From the NCBI RefSeq assembly GCF_003255815.1, contig NC_037682.1, positions 12,062,159 to 12,126,158 of the forward strand: DNA of 64,000 nucleotides, written 5' to 3'. The position numbers were made by a program, and so were the translations under genes. This DNA comes from Theropithecus gelada. Taxonomy: Eukaryota > Chordata > Mammalia > Primates > Cercopithecidae. The stretch's first letter is position 1; each line of letters begins with the position of its first letter. The notes beneath the pieces were generated by a model that saw only the letters and a program-made list of their open reading frames with translations, was not told where the DNA came from and ran no database searches. This document shows positions 1-12,474 of this stretch, one piece after another.

Positions 1-241
1 ATAAAAAGTTTTCTTTACCTCGTGAAAATACACCGTAGCATAATAATCTACTGTTACAACATCATCCCTCTTGCATGGGAAAGCTTTTATACAATCAGAA
101 AACATGCAGTGAAAATTACAATGGAATGAAATCCCTTTATAAAATGTTTAAATTGCCCACCAGGTGACCAAATGTACCTCAAACTTTGTTTTCCCGGGAA
201 TACGGGATCAAGCATTGGTTATAAATTTTAGTAATTTGTGT

Positions 242-538
242 GGCCGGGCGCGGTGGCTCAAGCCTGTAATCCCAGCACTTTGGGAGGCCGAGACGGGCGG
301 ATCACGAGGTCAGGAGATCGAGACTAGCCTGGCTAACACGGTGAAACCCCGTCTCTACTAAAAAAATACAAAAAACTAGCCGGGCGAGGTGGCGGGCGCC
401 TGTAGTCCCAGCTACTGGGGAGGCTGAGGCAGGAGAATGGAGTGAACCCGGGAGGCGGAGCTTGCAGTGAGCTGAGATCCGGCCACTGCACTCCAGCCTG
501 GGCGACAGAGCGAGAATCCGTCTCAAAAAAATAAACAA

Positions 539-567
<29 letters not shown>
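242..567 (+). mobile_element. AluY, young (AluYRa-like), with target duplication
   Basis: Full-length Alu with GGCTCAAGCC and GATCCGGCCACTGC variants and an (AAAT)n tail. A perfect 17-base target duplication (AAATTTTAGTAATTTGT) lies at 223-239 and 568-584. Confidence 0.95.
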
Positions 568-569
<2 letters not shown>

Positions 570-584
570 ATTTTAGTAATTTGT

Positions 585-1523
585 AAGCCACTTCACCAAT
601 GTATTCAATTTGGATCATTATATCTTTTCCATGATGAGTCATGGAATGCAGAACTTTTATTAATAAAAGCTTTAAGGACTCAGGAAGGACAAAGTGGCCA
701 TCCTATTTCTCCATGAGTCCATGCTTAATTAACATTAGACTTATATCCTCTTGGATACCAGTTGTTTATCCAAATTAGGCGCATAGCACTGACAAGAAAA
801 TGTGGTTATTTTTGTGGTTTACAACAACTTATCACAATAATCAAAATTATAATCGATAGCATATACTTAGACATTAGAATTTTAGGAATCCCATACAATT
901 TAGGAACATATATATTAGTATTATTTACAAAAATATAACCTAAAGGAGACTGAACATCATTTTGTCCCATGTACCTAAACACATCAAATAATCCTGTTTA
1001 CCTCTTTTCTAGATGTATTCTGGGGCCCTCTGATTCATCCAGAAAGCCAGGAATTAGGAAAGACAAGTTTGAAACTGAAGTTTGATTTTGGAATTCCAGA
1101 TTACCATAAATCATTTATTTTGCCAAAATGATGACTCAGAAATGTTAAAGATGTAAAAACCTTTTACAGTCCTTTACATAAAAAAAAAAACAACAACAAA
1201 AAAAACACATTCTACTTACATACCCTGCATGTAAAACTGTTTCTAGTGGTCTTCGTTGCATGTTATAATGAAGAATTTTAACGTAAAACCCGGTAAATTA
1301 TGTTCTGATAAATTTTGACTATTTGCAGCACAGCTAGGGTGTGGCCAACTCCACATGTCCCCAGGCCTTACTTAGCTGGAAAACAGGCAAGTTAAACAAT
1401 TTTCAAAAGCCAAAGAAACAGTTTATGACCTTAAAGCATTTAGCAAACCTAATATTTGAACATAATTTAGACTACATGTTTACTTTTTGAAGACATTTGT
1501 ATTTTACCCATAATCTTTTTATC

Positions 1524-1536
<13 letters not shown>
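585..1536. other. AT-rich non-genic stretch
   Basis: No exon, RNA gene or repeat recognised. An A/C-run lies at 1181-1207. Confidence 0.5.
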
Positions 1537-1558
<22 letters not shown>

Positions 1559-1770
1559 GAGATAGAGTCTTGCTCTGTTGCCAGGCTGGAGTGCAGTAGT
1601 GCAATCTTGGCTCACTGCAACCTCCACGTCTCAGGTTCAAGTGATTCTCCTGCCTCAGCCTCCTGAGTAGCTGGGACTACAGGCAGGTGCCACCATGCCT
1701 AACTAATTTTTGTATTTTTAGTATAGACAGGGTTTCAGCATGTTGGTCAGGATGATCTCGACCTCTTGAA
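1537..1770 (-). mobile_element. Alu, truncated
   Basis: Minus-strand Alu with T-rich start. The left arm is lost: homology stops near TCGACCTCTTGAATC. Confidence 0.85.
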
Positions 1771-2529
1771 TCATTTCCCAAAGATTGCTAAAGTCACATG
1801 AACTGAAAGGCATTACACTTTCTGCTTTTCTGACAAAATATTTCATGTAAGCTTTTATTATTATTAAACCAACTAATTTAAAACTTCCCAGAGGAGATTA
1901 ACCAGTTTGCACAGAGAGAAAGAGACCGGAGACTGCCTGGTAAGAAATTCTTACCCTTTTGCCTGCATGATGGGTTTCTCGGTTCTCTCCCTGAGCCGCC
2001 TGGTGGCCCTGCTTGACTGTATGTAAACAAACACATTGCCATGAGTTAAAAATATTCATAGATAGTTTACAAATTTTGGAAAAACTAGGCAGAGAGAGGA
2101 ATATGACTTAAATTCTATTTGTAAGTGTATACTCAACACATTTAAAGTATCAGGAAGCCTAAAATCCAAAAAGTTAGTTTAAGTATAAAAACGTGGTGTA
2201 CTCCATTAATTTCTGCAACCCCAAAAAGGTTGCTTAGAAATTCCAGATAAATGCAATGAATGATGGCTTACTAGAAATGCATTGGAAACAAAATTACTAT
2301 TCACAGAACCAAATAAAAGCCTTCCACTGGTAACTAAAGAGCATCATGGTTTTATATACATGCACACACAAGTAAAACCAGAGAAGAAGAAAAAGCAAAT
2401 GAATGAAAATAGAAGCAAAACCAAATAAACAGGAAACCAACCCTAAATTTTCCTACTTAATTTACCCTAGAGGCTACAGTGTTACCTAGGACCCCCCAAA
2501 AAACAGCATAATGAATATTTTCTTTCTTT

Positions 2530-2833
2530 CTATTTTTTTTTTGTTTGTTTTTGAGACAGGATCTCATGCTGTCACCTGAACTGGAGTGCAATGGCACGAT
2601 ATCAGCTCACTGCAACCTCCACATTCCAGGTTCAAGTGATTCTCCTGCCTGAGCCTCCTGCATAGCTGGGATTACAGGTGCCCACCAACACACCTGGCTA
2701 ATTCTTTGTACTTTTAGTAGAGACAAGGTTTCACTATGTTGGCCAGCCTGATCTTGAACTCCTGACCTCATGATCCACCTGCCTTGGCCTCCCAAAGTGC
2801 TGGGATTACAGGTGTGAGCCACCATGCCCGGCC
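2530..2833 (-). mobile_element. Alu, full length
   Basis: Minus-strand AluS/J. TGAATATTTT occurs on both sides as a target duplication. Confidence 0.92.
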
Positions 2834-3690
2834 TTGAATATTTTATTTCTGATACACAATTCAGTATCTTAAGTTCACCAATATTATCATACATTCTGAG
2901 AAATCCACTTTTAGCACATGGCCAATAAATACTCCAACACTATCCATGCAAAACACTAAACATAGTGTGAGGCAATGCAAGCATGTATGTGAAATTTGGC
3001 TCCACACTAAGTCCAGCTTCATGTTTAACTATATTAAAAAGAGAATCGCCAAACTGCTGATGCATTTTCACAATACTTCTTATTTTACTTTAATTAAGAC
3101 TAAGAGCTTTACTTATGAAAATATTAATTAGCAAAATGTCTCCAATTCCCTATCAGGATTTGAAGAATATTTTATTATTTCAACTTTTTGCACATCTTTC
3201 TCCCTTACTTAATGATTTCTCACTACATTGTTTCATAAATAACCTTTTCAAATCTGTAATTTGAACTAATTTTTAGATAATTTCTGAATTGCACAAAATT
3301 ACTCTTTTTTCCACTAATAACGTAATGTGCCCTTTCTGGGCACATTTTGTATACAGAATTATGTGTTAACTAAAATGTTTATTCTTTGTAACATAAAACT
3401 TTAGTGGAACCCTAAAAATCCAGAAACCCTGAACTACCAGATACGGGTATTTACAGATAAGAACAATTTCACAATTTTAGAAACATATTTTCCCTATCAC
3501 AACCCTTTCCTGACTGCAAATGACCCAGATATTAAATGAGCATCAAAAATAACTTTAAGATTTTAATTTACACAAAAAATTTACCTAAAAAATTTATCTC
3601 ATTCACTGTACTTAACTTTTGCTTTTAACAAGAGACACAGGAGACATCAACATATGTAAAATAAACATTGGTTTGGTTCAGAAAGTCAGG
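2834..3690. other. AT-rich non-genic stretch
   Basis: Short frames only; nothing recognised. Confidence 0.5.
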
Positions 3691-4079
3691 ACAACTTGAG
3701 GCAGAGTAGGGGATTGAGGGCTTTCAGATCACAGGTGTGAGATAAATGATTGCATTCTTTGGAGTTTCTGATTAGCGTTTCCAAAGGAAGTAATCAGATA
3801 TGCATTTATCTCAGTGAGACTTTGAGCTCACCCCAAGTAGCTCCCAGCTTGAATTAACATTGACATTTTAAAATATCTAGCAAAAACGAACATAAAATTT
3901 AGCTCTTTAACCTGATCGACTTTCTCAGATGTCCCCAGTAGATGATCAGGTTTTTTTCTGGACAAGTTTTTGATATAGAAGTTTACTGTTTAGTGTATAT
4001 GAGTCAATCCATAAGCTGCAATATCCAACTAACCTTTAAAAATTGCTGAGTTCCTGTTTAGTTTGAGGGGAGGGTAAGG

Positions 4080-4740
4080 ACATGATGCCTTTAACTCATT
4101 CAGGCCCTATCCTTTGTTTACCTGTATTTATTAAGTGGCCTAAACATTTAACTTTGGGCTCTACATACTGAAGCTTTCCCTTTGAAACCCATAACCCCCT
4201 GAACTCCAGATGGTTAAGAATATGTGTAGAGAAGCCAGCTGTTTTCTCTATATTCTCACCAAATATGAAGAATATTATCCATGTACTGGAGTAGGCATAT
4301 TTGCTTTGGGAGAACCACTTTTTTCAACACTTGTTCTAAAATTTGACCGAAAAGGTTTGGGGAGTCTGTAAACCCTTGAGATAAAACTGTCCACCGACAC
4401 TGTTGTTTTTGTCCTGAATGGGGATCCTGTCACTCGAAAGTAAATATGTCTCGACTGTCTTCAGCCAGGGGTCATGCCCAGAAGGCATCTTTTAAATCTA
4501 TTATTGGAAACCACTGATGGTTATATGGAATTTTGTTGAGAATGGTGTGTGGGTTGGGGACAAGAGAATGGGTAGTTTGGACTATTTGATTGATGGCCCT
4601 AAGATCTTATACCAGTTGGTATGACCCGTCTGATTTATTGGCAATATTGGAGTACTATAAGGGAACATACAGGGTTCAAGAAGCCCAACCTTGAGAAGAC
4701 TTTCAATTATGGACTTTAACCTATTCTACCCTCTAGGGGA
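4080..4740 (-). pseudogene. ERV reverse transcriptase remnant
   Basis: Conceptual minus-strand reading shows RT landmarks: a DLRAIN-type segment near 4600, DLKDAFW near 4485, a Q-G-F motif near 4380 and a YMD-N catalytic motif near 4275 (last Asp changed to Asn), with in-frame stops between them. It is nonfunctional. Confidence 0.7.
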
Positions 4741-4759
4741 ATGGGGCTTTTTTTTTTTT

Positions 4760-5308
4760 TTTTTTACTACTTTCCTGGGAGTATTTAGTTTGATGTGGAT
4801 TGGAGGGGTTCGGAGTTTCTCTTGGTTTTCTTTCGTTGACCAGACATAGGGTTAATATATTTTTATCTGTAGTGGTGAGTAGGTTTAATGACGTAAGGAC
4901 TGTTTTAGGGTTAACTTGTAGACCTATATCTAATTTTAGCATTAAGTCCCTTTTTAATAGATTAGTTTCTGTTTTAGGGATTAACAAATATTGGATGTGA
5001 GTCAAGCAATCTTGGTATTTAAGTTTTGTACTTTCTAAGATTTTTCTTTTAAATCCTTTTCTTTTTACCCCAGAGACTAAAAGTTCTTCTGAAGAGTAGG
5101 CAATGTTGGATGGAGGGAACCAAACAGAGGAGCGAGTCACACCTGAATCGACTAAAAAGGTGATAAGCTCATGTTTGGGTCTCACCTCTAAATTTATCAA
5201 GGGCTCTTGGTGGGACTTGAGGTAAAAGAAACAGTCCCCGACACCCCTATTCTTCCTCAAAAGTCTTGAGTGGAAGGTTTGTTTTCTCTTTTGTTTAGCT
5301 TGGTACAT
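4760..5308 (-). pseudogene. ERV protease remnant
   Basis: An open stretch containing LVDSGVTRSSV, the retroviral aspartic protease active-site motif with DSG in place of the usual DTG. It lies directly after the nucleocapsid and before reverse transcriptase, as in gag-pro-pol order. The apparent end of the ORF runs into a T/A homopolymer at 4749-4765. Confidence 0.65.
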
Positions 5309-5640
5309 TTTCTCTTGAAGTGGCCTGTCCTTTCATATTTGTAGCACCTATCCTGTTTTTTTTTCTCTGTTTTGGGATTTTGTTACTTTGTCCCCCCATA
5401 TTTTTAGAGGGTCTGGTAGAAGAGGGCCTGGGTCCTCTAGGCAGAGGCTTGGGTCCTTTAAATGGGAGTCTGAACATTTTATAGTTTTTGGCCCCCTAAA
5501 AGCTTTGTTTAGACTAGCATGTGGGTTTGGAGCCACCTGCTGGAAAGTGGATACCATAAGTTTTGTCTTTTGTTTTTGTTTTTCTTTGTCTCTTCTCACA
5601 TACACTTTTTGAGCTTCTGAGAAGTTCACTTAGAAGTTCG
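5300..5640 (-). pseudogene. ERV gag remnant (nucleocapsid region)
   Basis: A lysine/arginine/proline-rich stretch read in two overlapping frames. It ends near 5303-5347 with a zinc-knuckle-like motif (C-Y-K-Y-x4-H-x4-C) in which the second metal-binding Cys is replaced by Tyr. This marks decay of the nucleocapsid. Confidence 0.6.
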
Positions 5641-6002
5641 TTCTCACAATTTTCTAATTTTTGTAACTTTTTGAAGTATCTGACCAACTTTTAGTGACAA
5701 AGCGGAGCTTTAACATTCCCTGTCCAAGGGGATCTTTTAAATTTAGGCCTGTATATTGTCTCATTTGATCCTTTAGTCTGTCTAGAAATTTCATAGGCCC
5801 TTCATCTTTTTCTTGTTGTATATCAAGTGTTTCAGAGAGATTTTGGGTTCAGGTACTGATTCTCTAATTTTCTTTGCTATCATTTTTCTTAGGTCTTGTG
5901 TAATTTCCCTGTGAGCTGTATTATTATTGTCTTACTGGGGGTCTTTGATGGAAAATTTTGATCTGTGTTAGGAATATTTTGACCAAGAGGGTATTTACAT
6001 TT

Positions 6003-6550
6003 TTAAATTGCCATAGCAGCACTACGGATCATGTTCTTTTCCTTCCCTGAAAAGAGGAAGTCTAGGATGGACATTAACTCAACCCAAGTGTATAGTTGAG
6101 GTCTCAAAAACTGATCAACCTGATCTGTCCCTCCATAAGGGTCATCTAACAATGGCTTAAGTTTCTTCTTCAAACTGTGGCCCTCTGAACTTGTTAAGGG
6201 AGTATTTACAAAGCCAATAGCTCCTTCTCCTTGTGGCACCTCTTTTAAGGGGAAGAGAGTTGGGGCTGACTCCTTAGGTGTGGAGGGAAATGGGAAATTT
6301 TGAATATTCTTTTTATATTGTTTTATCTAATGCTGAAGTCTTTTTAGGGAAGGATACATGGGCTGAGAAGAAATAGGCTCATGGGATGATGATTCCCAGG
6401 AATCTGGATTGTAAGGAGGAGGAATAATGTAAGTGAGGGAGGGATCTGGGGCAGGATCTGGGACAGAGGGCCTGTCTGAGGGGAAGGGTCAGGAACACTG
6501 AGCAGAGGAAGATGGTCTAGAGGATCCCATGTGCTCGAGCCTTTAGGCAT
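6003..6550 (-). pseudogene. ERV gag remnant (proline-rich and capsid parts)
   Basis: 6344-6550 encodes a proline/serine-rich stretch like the region before capsid in gammaretroviral gag. 6003-6239 encodes a capsid-like segment (DQVDQFLRPQLYTWVEL, then LDFLFSGKEKNMIR). The two are in separate frames with stops between, and an Alu lies just upstream. Recognised by resemblance to class I ERV gag. Confidence 0.7.
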
Positions 6551-6574
6551 GAGAACTGATTTTTCTGACTCTTT

Positions 6575-6857
6575 TTTTTTTTGAGACAGAGTCTCGCTCT
6601 GTCGCCCAGGCTGGAGTGCAGTGGCCCGATCTCAGCTCACTGCAAGCTCCGCCTCCCGGGTTCACGCCATTCTCCTGCCTCAGCCTCCCGAGTAGCTGGG
6701 ACTACAGGCGCCCACAACCGCGCCTGGCTAATTTTTTTTTTTTGTATTTTTAGTAGAGACGGGGTTTCACTGTGGTCTCGATCTCCTGACCTTGTGATCC
6801 GCCCGCCTCGGCTTCTCAAAGTGCTGGGATTACAGGCGTGAGCCACCGCGCCCGGCC
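6575..6857 (-). mobile_element. AluY inserted in the ERV
   Basis: Minus-strand AluY with little decay. TCTGACTCTTT flanks it at 6564 and 6858. Confidence 0.95.
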
Positions 6858-7262
6858 TCTGACTCTTTATTTTGGGGTTTTTGATTGAGTTTTTTTCCGA
6901 ATTGTCTTTAAGGGAAAAAGGACAATAGGTCTCTGTCTCTAAAAAAGAGTATAGTCCAGCTCTTCTTGAGAAACTGGATTTTTATCATTTACATATTGAA
7001 TTACAAGTTGACACATCACATCCTTATTTGACCCAAACTTTGGCCAGAAGATTGAGGGTTTGAGGATGAGTCTCTGAGTCCAAATAAAACAGCAATATTC
7101 TATCATTTGTTGCTTTTTTTTATGTTTAGTCCTCTCATTATCTTGCCAATATTTTAACATGAGGCCTAGGGGATTATCAGGGGGAATATCTTTATTACTA
7201 TCTTTATCCCTTTTATTCCCTGTCTCGTTTGGGGTATTTTCCGTGTTGGGTCCTAGTTAGGT

Positions 7263-7354
7263 TCAATCCCTCATATTAGAGATTTCTTGTCTATTCTTCC
7301 CTGGGGGCTTGCTAAGGCTCAATCCCTCATATTAGAGATTTCTTGTCTATTCTT
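7263..7354. repeat. 36-bp tandem duplication in ERV leader
   Basis: Two copies of a 36-base stretch (TCAATCCCTCATATTAGAGA onward), at 7263-7298 and 7319-7354, offset by 56 bases and without visible mismatch, inside the ERV 5' leader. Confidence 0.85.
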
Positions 7355-7888
7355 TAGCCCCACCTGTTGGAGGCTCCATGTACACTTTTTCACTTTGTCC
7401 ACTCTGGCCACTTCCCCGAGAGGAATTTAGGTCTCTCTTAGCATTGGCATATCAGTATAAATCCCACAGCAGGATCCGCCCTAAGCCATATGAGGTGACC
7501 ACAGAACCACAGATAGGACCCACTCACTCTGCACAGCAGTAGTGCTTAGCACCATTCACACAAGCAGCACCATGAGCAATAGTGCTTGTGATCGTTTACA
7601 CACACTTTTAACCTTCAGAATATCCTGACCACCAAGGAAATACTTTGTTGCCCTTGAGACATTTTTTACCTTGGTCTGTGTACAGAGTTACTTGGTCACC
7701 GTGGTGTTGTAAGCCTTTTTTCACCCACGTTGTTGAGACTCTGGGTTTATTCATCACACCAGGTGGGTCCTGATCCATTGTCCCGAGACCACTGCAATGG
7801 AGCAATGGGACACATCTCCTCACAAGAGGTGACCAGAGACTCCTTCCCTGGAGGAGAATGGGAATCCCCGAAGAGTTCCCAAAAATTG

Positions 7889-8530
7889 TTGGAAGTAAAT
7901 GCTTGGTGCCGCAAAGTGAAACTAATACTCAGGCAAAAGTTTTCTCAGCAAGGCAATTTACTTCTGTAGAAGGGTGCTGTCTGCATCAATTATGATTGCA
8001 AGAGCACACTGAACAAAGGAGAGATTTTTATTTTTAATGCGTGGTCTTTACCTCTGTGTCACCCTCCCATGGGCTGGGGTCAGACCATACAATCTAAGTT
8101 GAGCCGATTGGCTACTTGTGAATATTTTTCTCAAATAAGGAAGTGGGAAGTGGAAGGTGAGTTACAGTGCTGGGACGTGTGACTTCGGTGGGAGGAATGG
8201 GTGTAGAGTGAGTAACCAAGCAAAGAGATGTGAATTATTGATTAGTGCTGATGGGAAGGTTGTTTACAGTAACGAGGGGCAAGAAGACATGGAGAACAAG
8301 AAAATTAGGTTCAAGAGCAAAGAACAAGGAAGTTAATAGGCTGAACCTTGGAAAAGGAATTTTATGGTATCTTACAGTGCCAAAGGAGGGCGTCACACAT
8401 TAACCAGGTCCCCTGCTTAGAACAGCAGCACAAAAGCCTGGATATAGGCAACACCATCTCACTTTCCCATTAGACAGTAAACCAGATTCCAAACAATTTT
8501 GCGGCCAAGCCGCATTGCAACTGTGAGAAA
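7889..8530 (-). mobile_element. Probable 5' LTR of the ERV
   Basis: The LTR 3' end is read as ...CTTCCAACA at 7889, just before gag leader. An AATAAA-like signal lies near 8030 with a U5-like stretch after it. The upper boundary is a guess, since no partner LTR was found for comparison. Confidence 0.5.
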
Positions 8531-9004
8531 AAATTCTAAGGAGGGCTTATTACTAGACCTCAGAACTTCTGCCAAGATCCTCCTCTTTGGAGAGTTTGAG
8601 GTCCAGAGGATCCCCCAGAGCATCCTCCAGTGAGGTCCAATCTTAGAGTCCCAGACGTCTCTGGCCTTAGGTGGGCACTGGTGCCACTTTGCATGTGTTC
8701 CCTCCAGAGCCTACTATGAGCTTTCCCATACCTGGGTATAATCCCCAACTTTTAGCATCCTTATAGTTTGATAAGGCCATGCTTTCCCACGCTTCCTGTT
8801 CCATGAACTTTAATGATCAGACCTGGAAGCTGGGTGGGTTTCCTTTGCCCTTAGCCAGTTCAACAGAGGAAGCGAAGAATTTAGCATAAGAAAATAAGGT
8901 TCAAGTCACCTGAAACATGTGCAAGTTTGCTTTGAGCTGCGCCGCACATAGGGGCACATAGGGATCAGGGACCACACATGGTAAAGATTTTTTAAAAAAG
9001 TCAT

Positions 9005-9312
9005 GGCTGGGCATGGTGGCTCACACCTGTAATCCCAGCACTTTGGGAGGCCAAGGCAGGTGGATCACGAGGTCAGGAGATCGAGACCATCCTGACCAAC
9101 ATGGTGAAACCCCGAATCTACTAAAAATACGAAAATTAGCCACGCATGGTGGCACATATCTGTAGTCCCAGCTACTCAGGAGGCTGAGGCAGGAGAATCA
9201 CTTGAACTCAGGAGGTGGAGGGTGCAGTGAGCCAAGATCACGCCACTGTACTCCAGCCTGGGTAACAGAGCAAGACTCTGTCTCAAAAAAGCAAAAAAAA
9301 AAAAAAAAAAAA
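9005..9312 (+). mobile_element. Alu, full length
   Basis: Plus-strand Alu, GGCTGGGCATGG to a 20-A tail. Confidence 0.93.
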
Positions 9313-9733
9313 GGAGTCCTTTCAGGGCAGGGTAATTATTCCCATTCATTCCTAGGCCTTCAGGCAATACCAGGGAGTGACCCCAGCCAACAGCCCTCAG
9401 TTTTCAAGGAGCTACCAGGAAACAGCTGCTGAAAGACTGAAAAAGAAAGAGGGGGGAGAAAAAAAAAAAACCATGAAAAAACCATGGTCCCTTAAGCGAA
9501 CTGGCATTGGTGGTCAGACTTCTCCACGTGGAAACCCCTTAGTTTCACTGGCCGTGGCCAGAAACCAGCAGTTGCTTTCATGTTTAAGCGCCGCCCACCA
9601 AGGATCCCTGGTTGGACAGGAAAAGAGAAAGAAAGAGAGTCCCCTGTGTGGAGCAGAAAGGAAAAGGAGAAAGGAAAAGAATAAATCCCAAACTCTGGCC
9701 TTACCTCTTCCTCCCGGCTGGCTTGCCAAAATA

Positions 9734-10440
9734 TGTTCATGGTGGAGGGTGTCCAGGTTCTTGGCATCTTGAACAAGGAATTGGACAAAACACACAAATC
9801 AAGGAAGGAATGACGGGATTTATTGAAAATGAAAGTACGTTCCACAGTGTGGGAGTGGGCCCGAGCATAGGATCTCAAAGGCTCCATTACAGAATTTTTT
9901 GGAGTTTAAATACCTGCTAGAGGATTCCGTTGGTTACTTGGAATACCCCTATTTAATAACCCATGCCCTATGTAAATGGAGAGGATGAAGTAGAGTGACA
10001 AAGTCATTGACTTGGCCTCCACTTTGTGGAGCGGATATTTCCTGTCATAGCTGAAGTGTGAATTGGCCTTATGTTCTCTACCTCCAAAACCTATTTTCCT
10101 GCCTCAGCATGAGCTGCCAAGAGCTCAACTATTTTAAACCTGTGAAGCTTGGTGGTGTGACCCCAGCTGTTTGCAGTCCAGGGCCTCCTTCACATTCTCA
10201 TGCAGTGGTCTGTAGACATCTCATCCAGCCCCTGAAGTTGCCATTGGTCCATGGCCTGGTTACCAGGTCGATGTCCCGGCTTCCTATGGAGCTCCCCACA
10301 CAGTCAGTGCTGGGGCAGGAGCCACTGAGGACCAGTGTCCCTCCAGCTAGGAACCGCTCCAGTCCTCAGCCTCCAGGCCTTATCAATTAGTCCTGTCACT
10401 GGCCCAGAGTGTTCTTTCCTGCCTGAGGCAGAAAATTTCT
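9734..10440 (-). mobile_element. Possible LTR fragment
   Basis: Read on the minus strand, an AATAAA at 9819-9824 is followed about 85 bases later by ...CCACCATGAACA at 9734 and then TATTTTGGCAAGCC, a layout like the U5 end of an LTR followed by a TTTGG primer-site region. The upper boundary and family are unknown. Confidence 0.35.
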
Positions 10441-12240
10441 ATTTCGTTGAGGAATTCCTCAGGGAAAATGTGTTCCTGTCAAGTAATGTCCAGAAGTAAT
10501 TTCCTCCACCAGCCACGGTCCTGAGTAATGTTCTGAATGTTTAGTTTTTCCCTGTTTGGGACTTGACCATGATGGGCTTTCCCAGTCATTGTCAGAAGTC
10601 ACCAGGGGTGGTCACTGTAAGCAAATTGGGGTCTCATCTGCTTCCCAGGATTACCTTGAAGTCCTGTGTCATCCACTGAGCCAGGACACTGGAGGGCACG
10701 GTGCTGACTTTCCAGAGGTCTTCAGGAAATGCTGGGTGTGGGGACCTTATGCCCCAAGGCCCCAAATCAGAGTTTCTCACCATCTTTGTGCTTGCTTAAG
10801 ACCTCTTCTCAGGAATGTTCATTTCATCAGAAATTTCAGAAGCTCTTCAGTCTGTCTCCTCCCCTGTATAGGGTCCCCTTTCAACTGCGTAGGTCTGACA
10901 GGCTTGGGCACAGGCTCCTAGGGAAACAAACCTGTTTTTGGTTGTGGGATGTTTCCCATGTGGCATGGGCACCCTGGAGTGGCCCCTAACCTTAGAGCCT
11001 GTTCCCTTTCTAGAATGTGTTTGGCCTCCTCACCAAATGGTCCAGGGTCTTCACTGAACAGATTTGCATTTTCTGAGTACCCACATGCTCATTTTCCAGT
11101 TTTTAGCTCTGAGTCTCTTTTCCCTTCTCCTCCCTTTCAGGATCTTAAGGCAAAGACCATGGACCGTGATTTGGGAAAGGTGTGGGCAGCGGCTCATCAT
11201 GACTTTTGTAGGTCACAGGTATTTTATTGCCTTCATAGGCCATTTCTTCATGAGAACATATTAAATATACAACTGTGTTGGTAAGATGAAGTATAGAATC
11301 CACACTAGATTCATTGATATATGTTCATTAATATTCAATCGCTTCAGGAAATTATTCTTTAAATTATAACATTTTCACACACCCCTATATATATTGTGGG
11401 CCTTGATCCCTGTCCTTGCCTTGCCTGATGGAAGAGTCGGCCCTGGTGAAGCTGAGTTGTCCAGACACATAGACAGGGTCTTCCTGGGTGAGGGGATAGC
11501 CCCGGAAAAAAGAGGAACAGGCAATAACCTACCCCTGGTGACAGGAGTGCTGGGGACAGGACAGGACGAATGGAGCTGAGACCCGGTTCCATTTAAACGT
11601 CCCCTGCTGTGCTGGGTCCCTGCATGGCACACTCACTCCCCTCAACCCTCATTGCCTTTGCAGCTCACTGTGGGGCAGGGGAGAATGAACCCACTGGCAG
11701 AGACTGGACCGGGCAACATTGCATAATTTAAGGTGTTGCTGTGCTAGAAAACTCAGTCATCGGGGTAAGCAATATTTTCATGCAATACTTTAAAAGTTCA
11801 AACTTAACGCCAACATCCATGAATGACAAATAAAAATCAAAATTTAAAATTCAGACAGGATCCCCCTTGCTTTGCACTCCTCCCCTCCCTGACTGTCTCT
11901 GGGGGAGGCCCAGAGACAACCCAGAGGAGCCTGGCATAACCAGCAGGGCTCAGCAAGGATGGGACTGGGGTAAAATCAGGGCTTCTGAGCACGACCCCAA
12001 GATTGTGAGGTTTCCCGAGAAAGTGGCTGAGGCAGGTAGTGGGATGTGGAGTGTGAAACACTCTTCAGAGAAAAATTAGGCAACAAGAGCTAATGCTTTT
12101 TTTTCTTCGCAGAGAAGTCCAACTCTTGGGCTGGAGATGATGAGAACTCAAGCGTTTCCCAGAAACCTCGGACCCTCCCCCAGCTCCTTCGAGGCTTGTC
12201 TCTGTCTGCAACCTACAGCCTGCCTGTGCAGCCTGGAAAG
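10441..12240. other. Spacer downstream of SCGB2A1
   Basis: Several frames of 60-120 codons overlap on both strands, but none shows a domain, splice pattern or family likeness. No repeat named. Confidence 0.5.
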
Positions 12241-12309
12241 CCTCTTTTTTTTTTTTTTTTTTTTTTTTTAATAGACGAACAAGAAATAATTTTAGTGATT
12301 TGCAGTTAG

Positions 12310-12315
12310 TTTATT
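12310..12315 (-). terminator. SCGB2A1: SCGB2A1 polyadenylation signal AATAAA
   Basis: AATAAA on the minus strand about 160 bases after the stop. A run of some 27 A (minus strand) follows at 12245-12270, about 40 bases downstream. Confidence 0.75.
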
Positions 12316-12474
12316 GAAACGGAAATGGATTTGAGGTTTCAACAATTGTCCAGCAGTTTCCACATCTAAAAAGACAACACAAGAAAGAAAAGTGGCTTCT
12401 AGCAATCCACAGATGAGTTCTGGCCATAGTCTGTAGTCCTCTGAGCCAAACGCCTTGTGTAAAGTTAATTACTC

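Larger units (their letters stand above)
3690..8530 (-). mobile_element. Class I endogenous retrovirus, broken, with 5' LTR
   Basis: Minus-strand ERV-1-like provirus remnant. In its own order: an LTR (about 8530 to 7889), leader, gag pieces, a protease piece and the palm of reverse transcriptase, fading out between 4100 and 3690. I saw no env and no 3' LTR. Reading frames are split by many frameshifts and stops, so it is inactive. An AluY (6575-6857) inserted later. The low boundary is uncertain, and the family name cannot be decided without a repeat library. Confidence 0.75.

Noticed and set aside
302..538. Open frames with CNPSTLG / LPRLECSG / SPGSSDSPASAS-type peptides, here and in every Alu
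   Set aside because: These are translations of Alu sequence; no independent evidence of coding.
10058..11284. Chain of overlapping plus-strand frames of 66-121 codons
   Set aside because: No domain, no conserved motif, no splice structure; overlapping frames on both strands look random.
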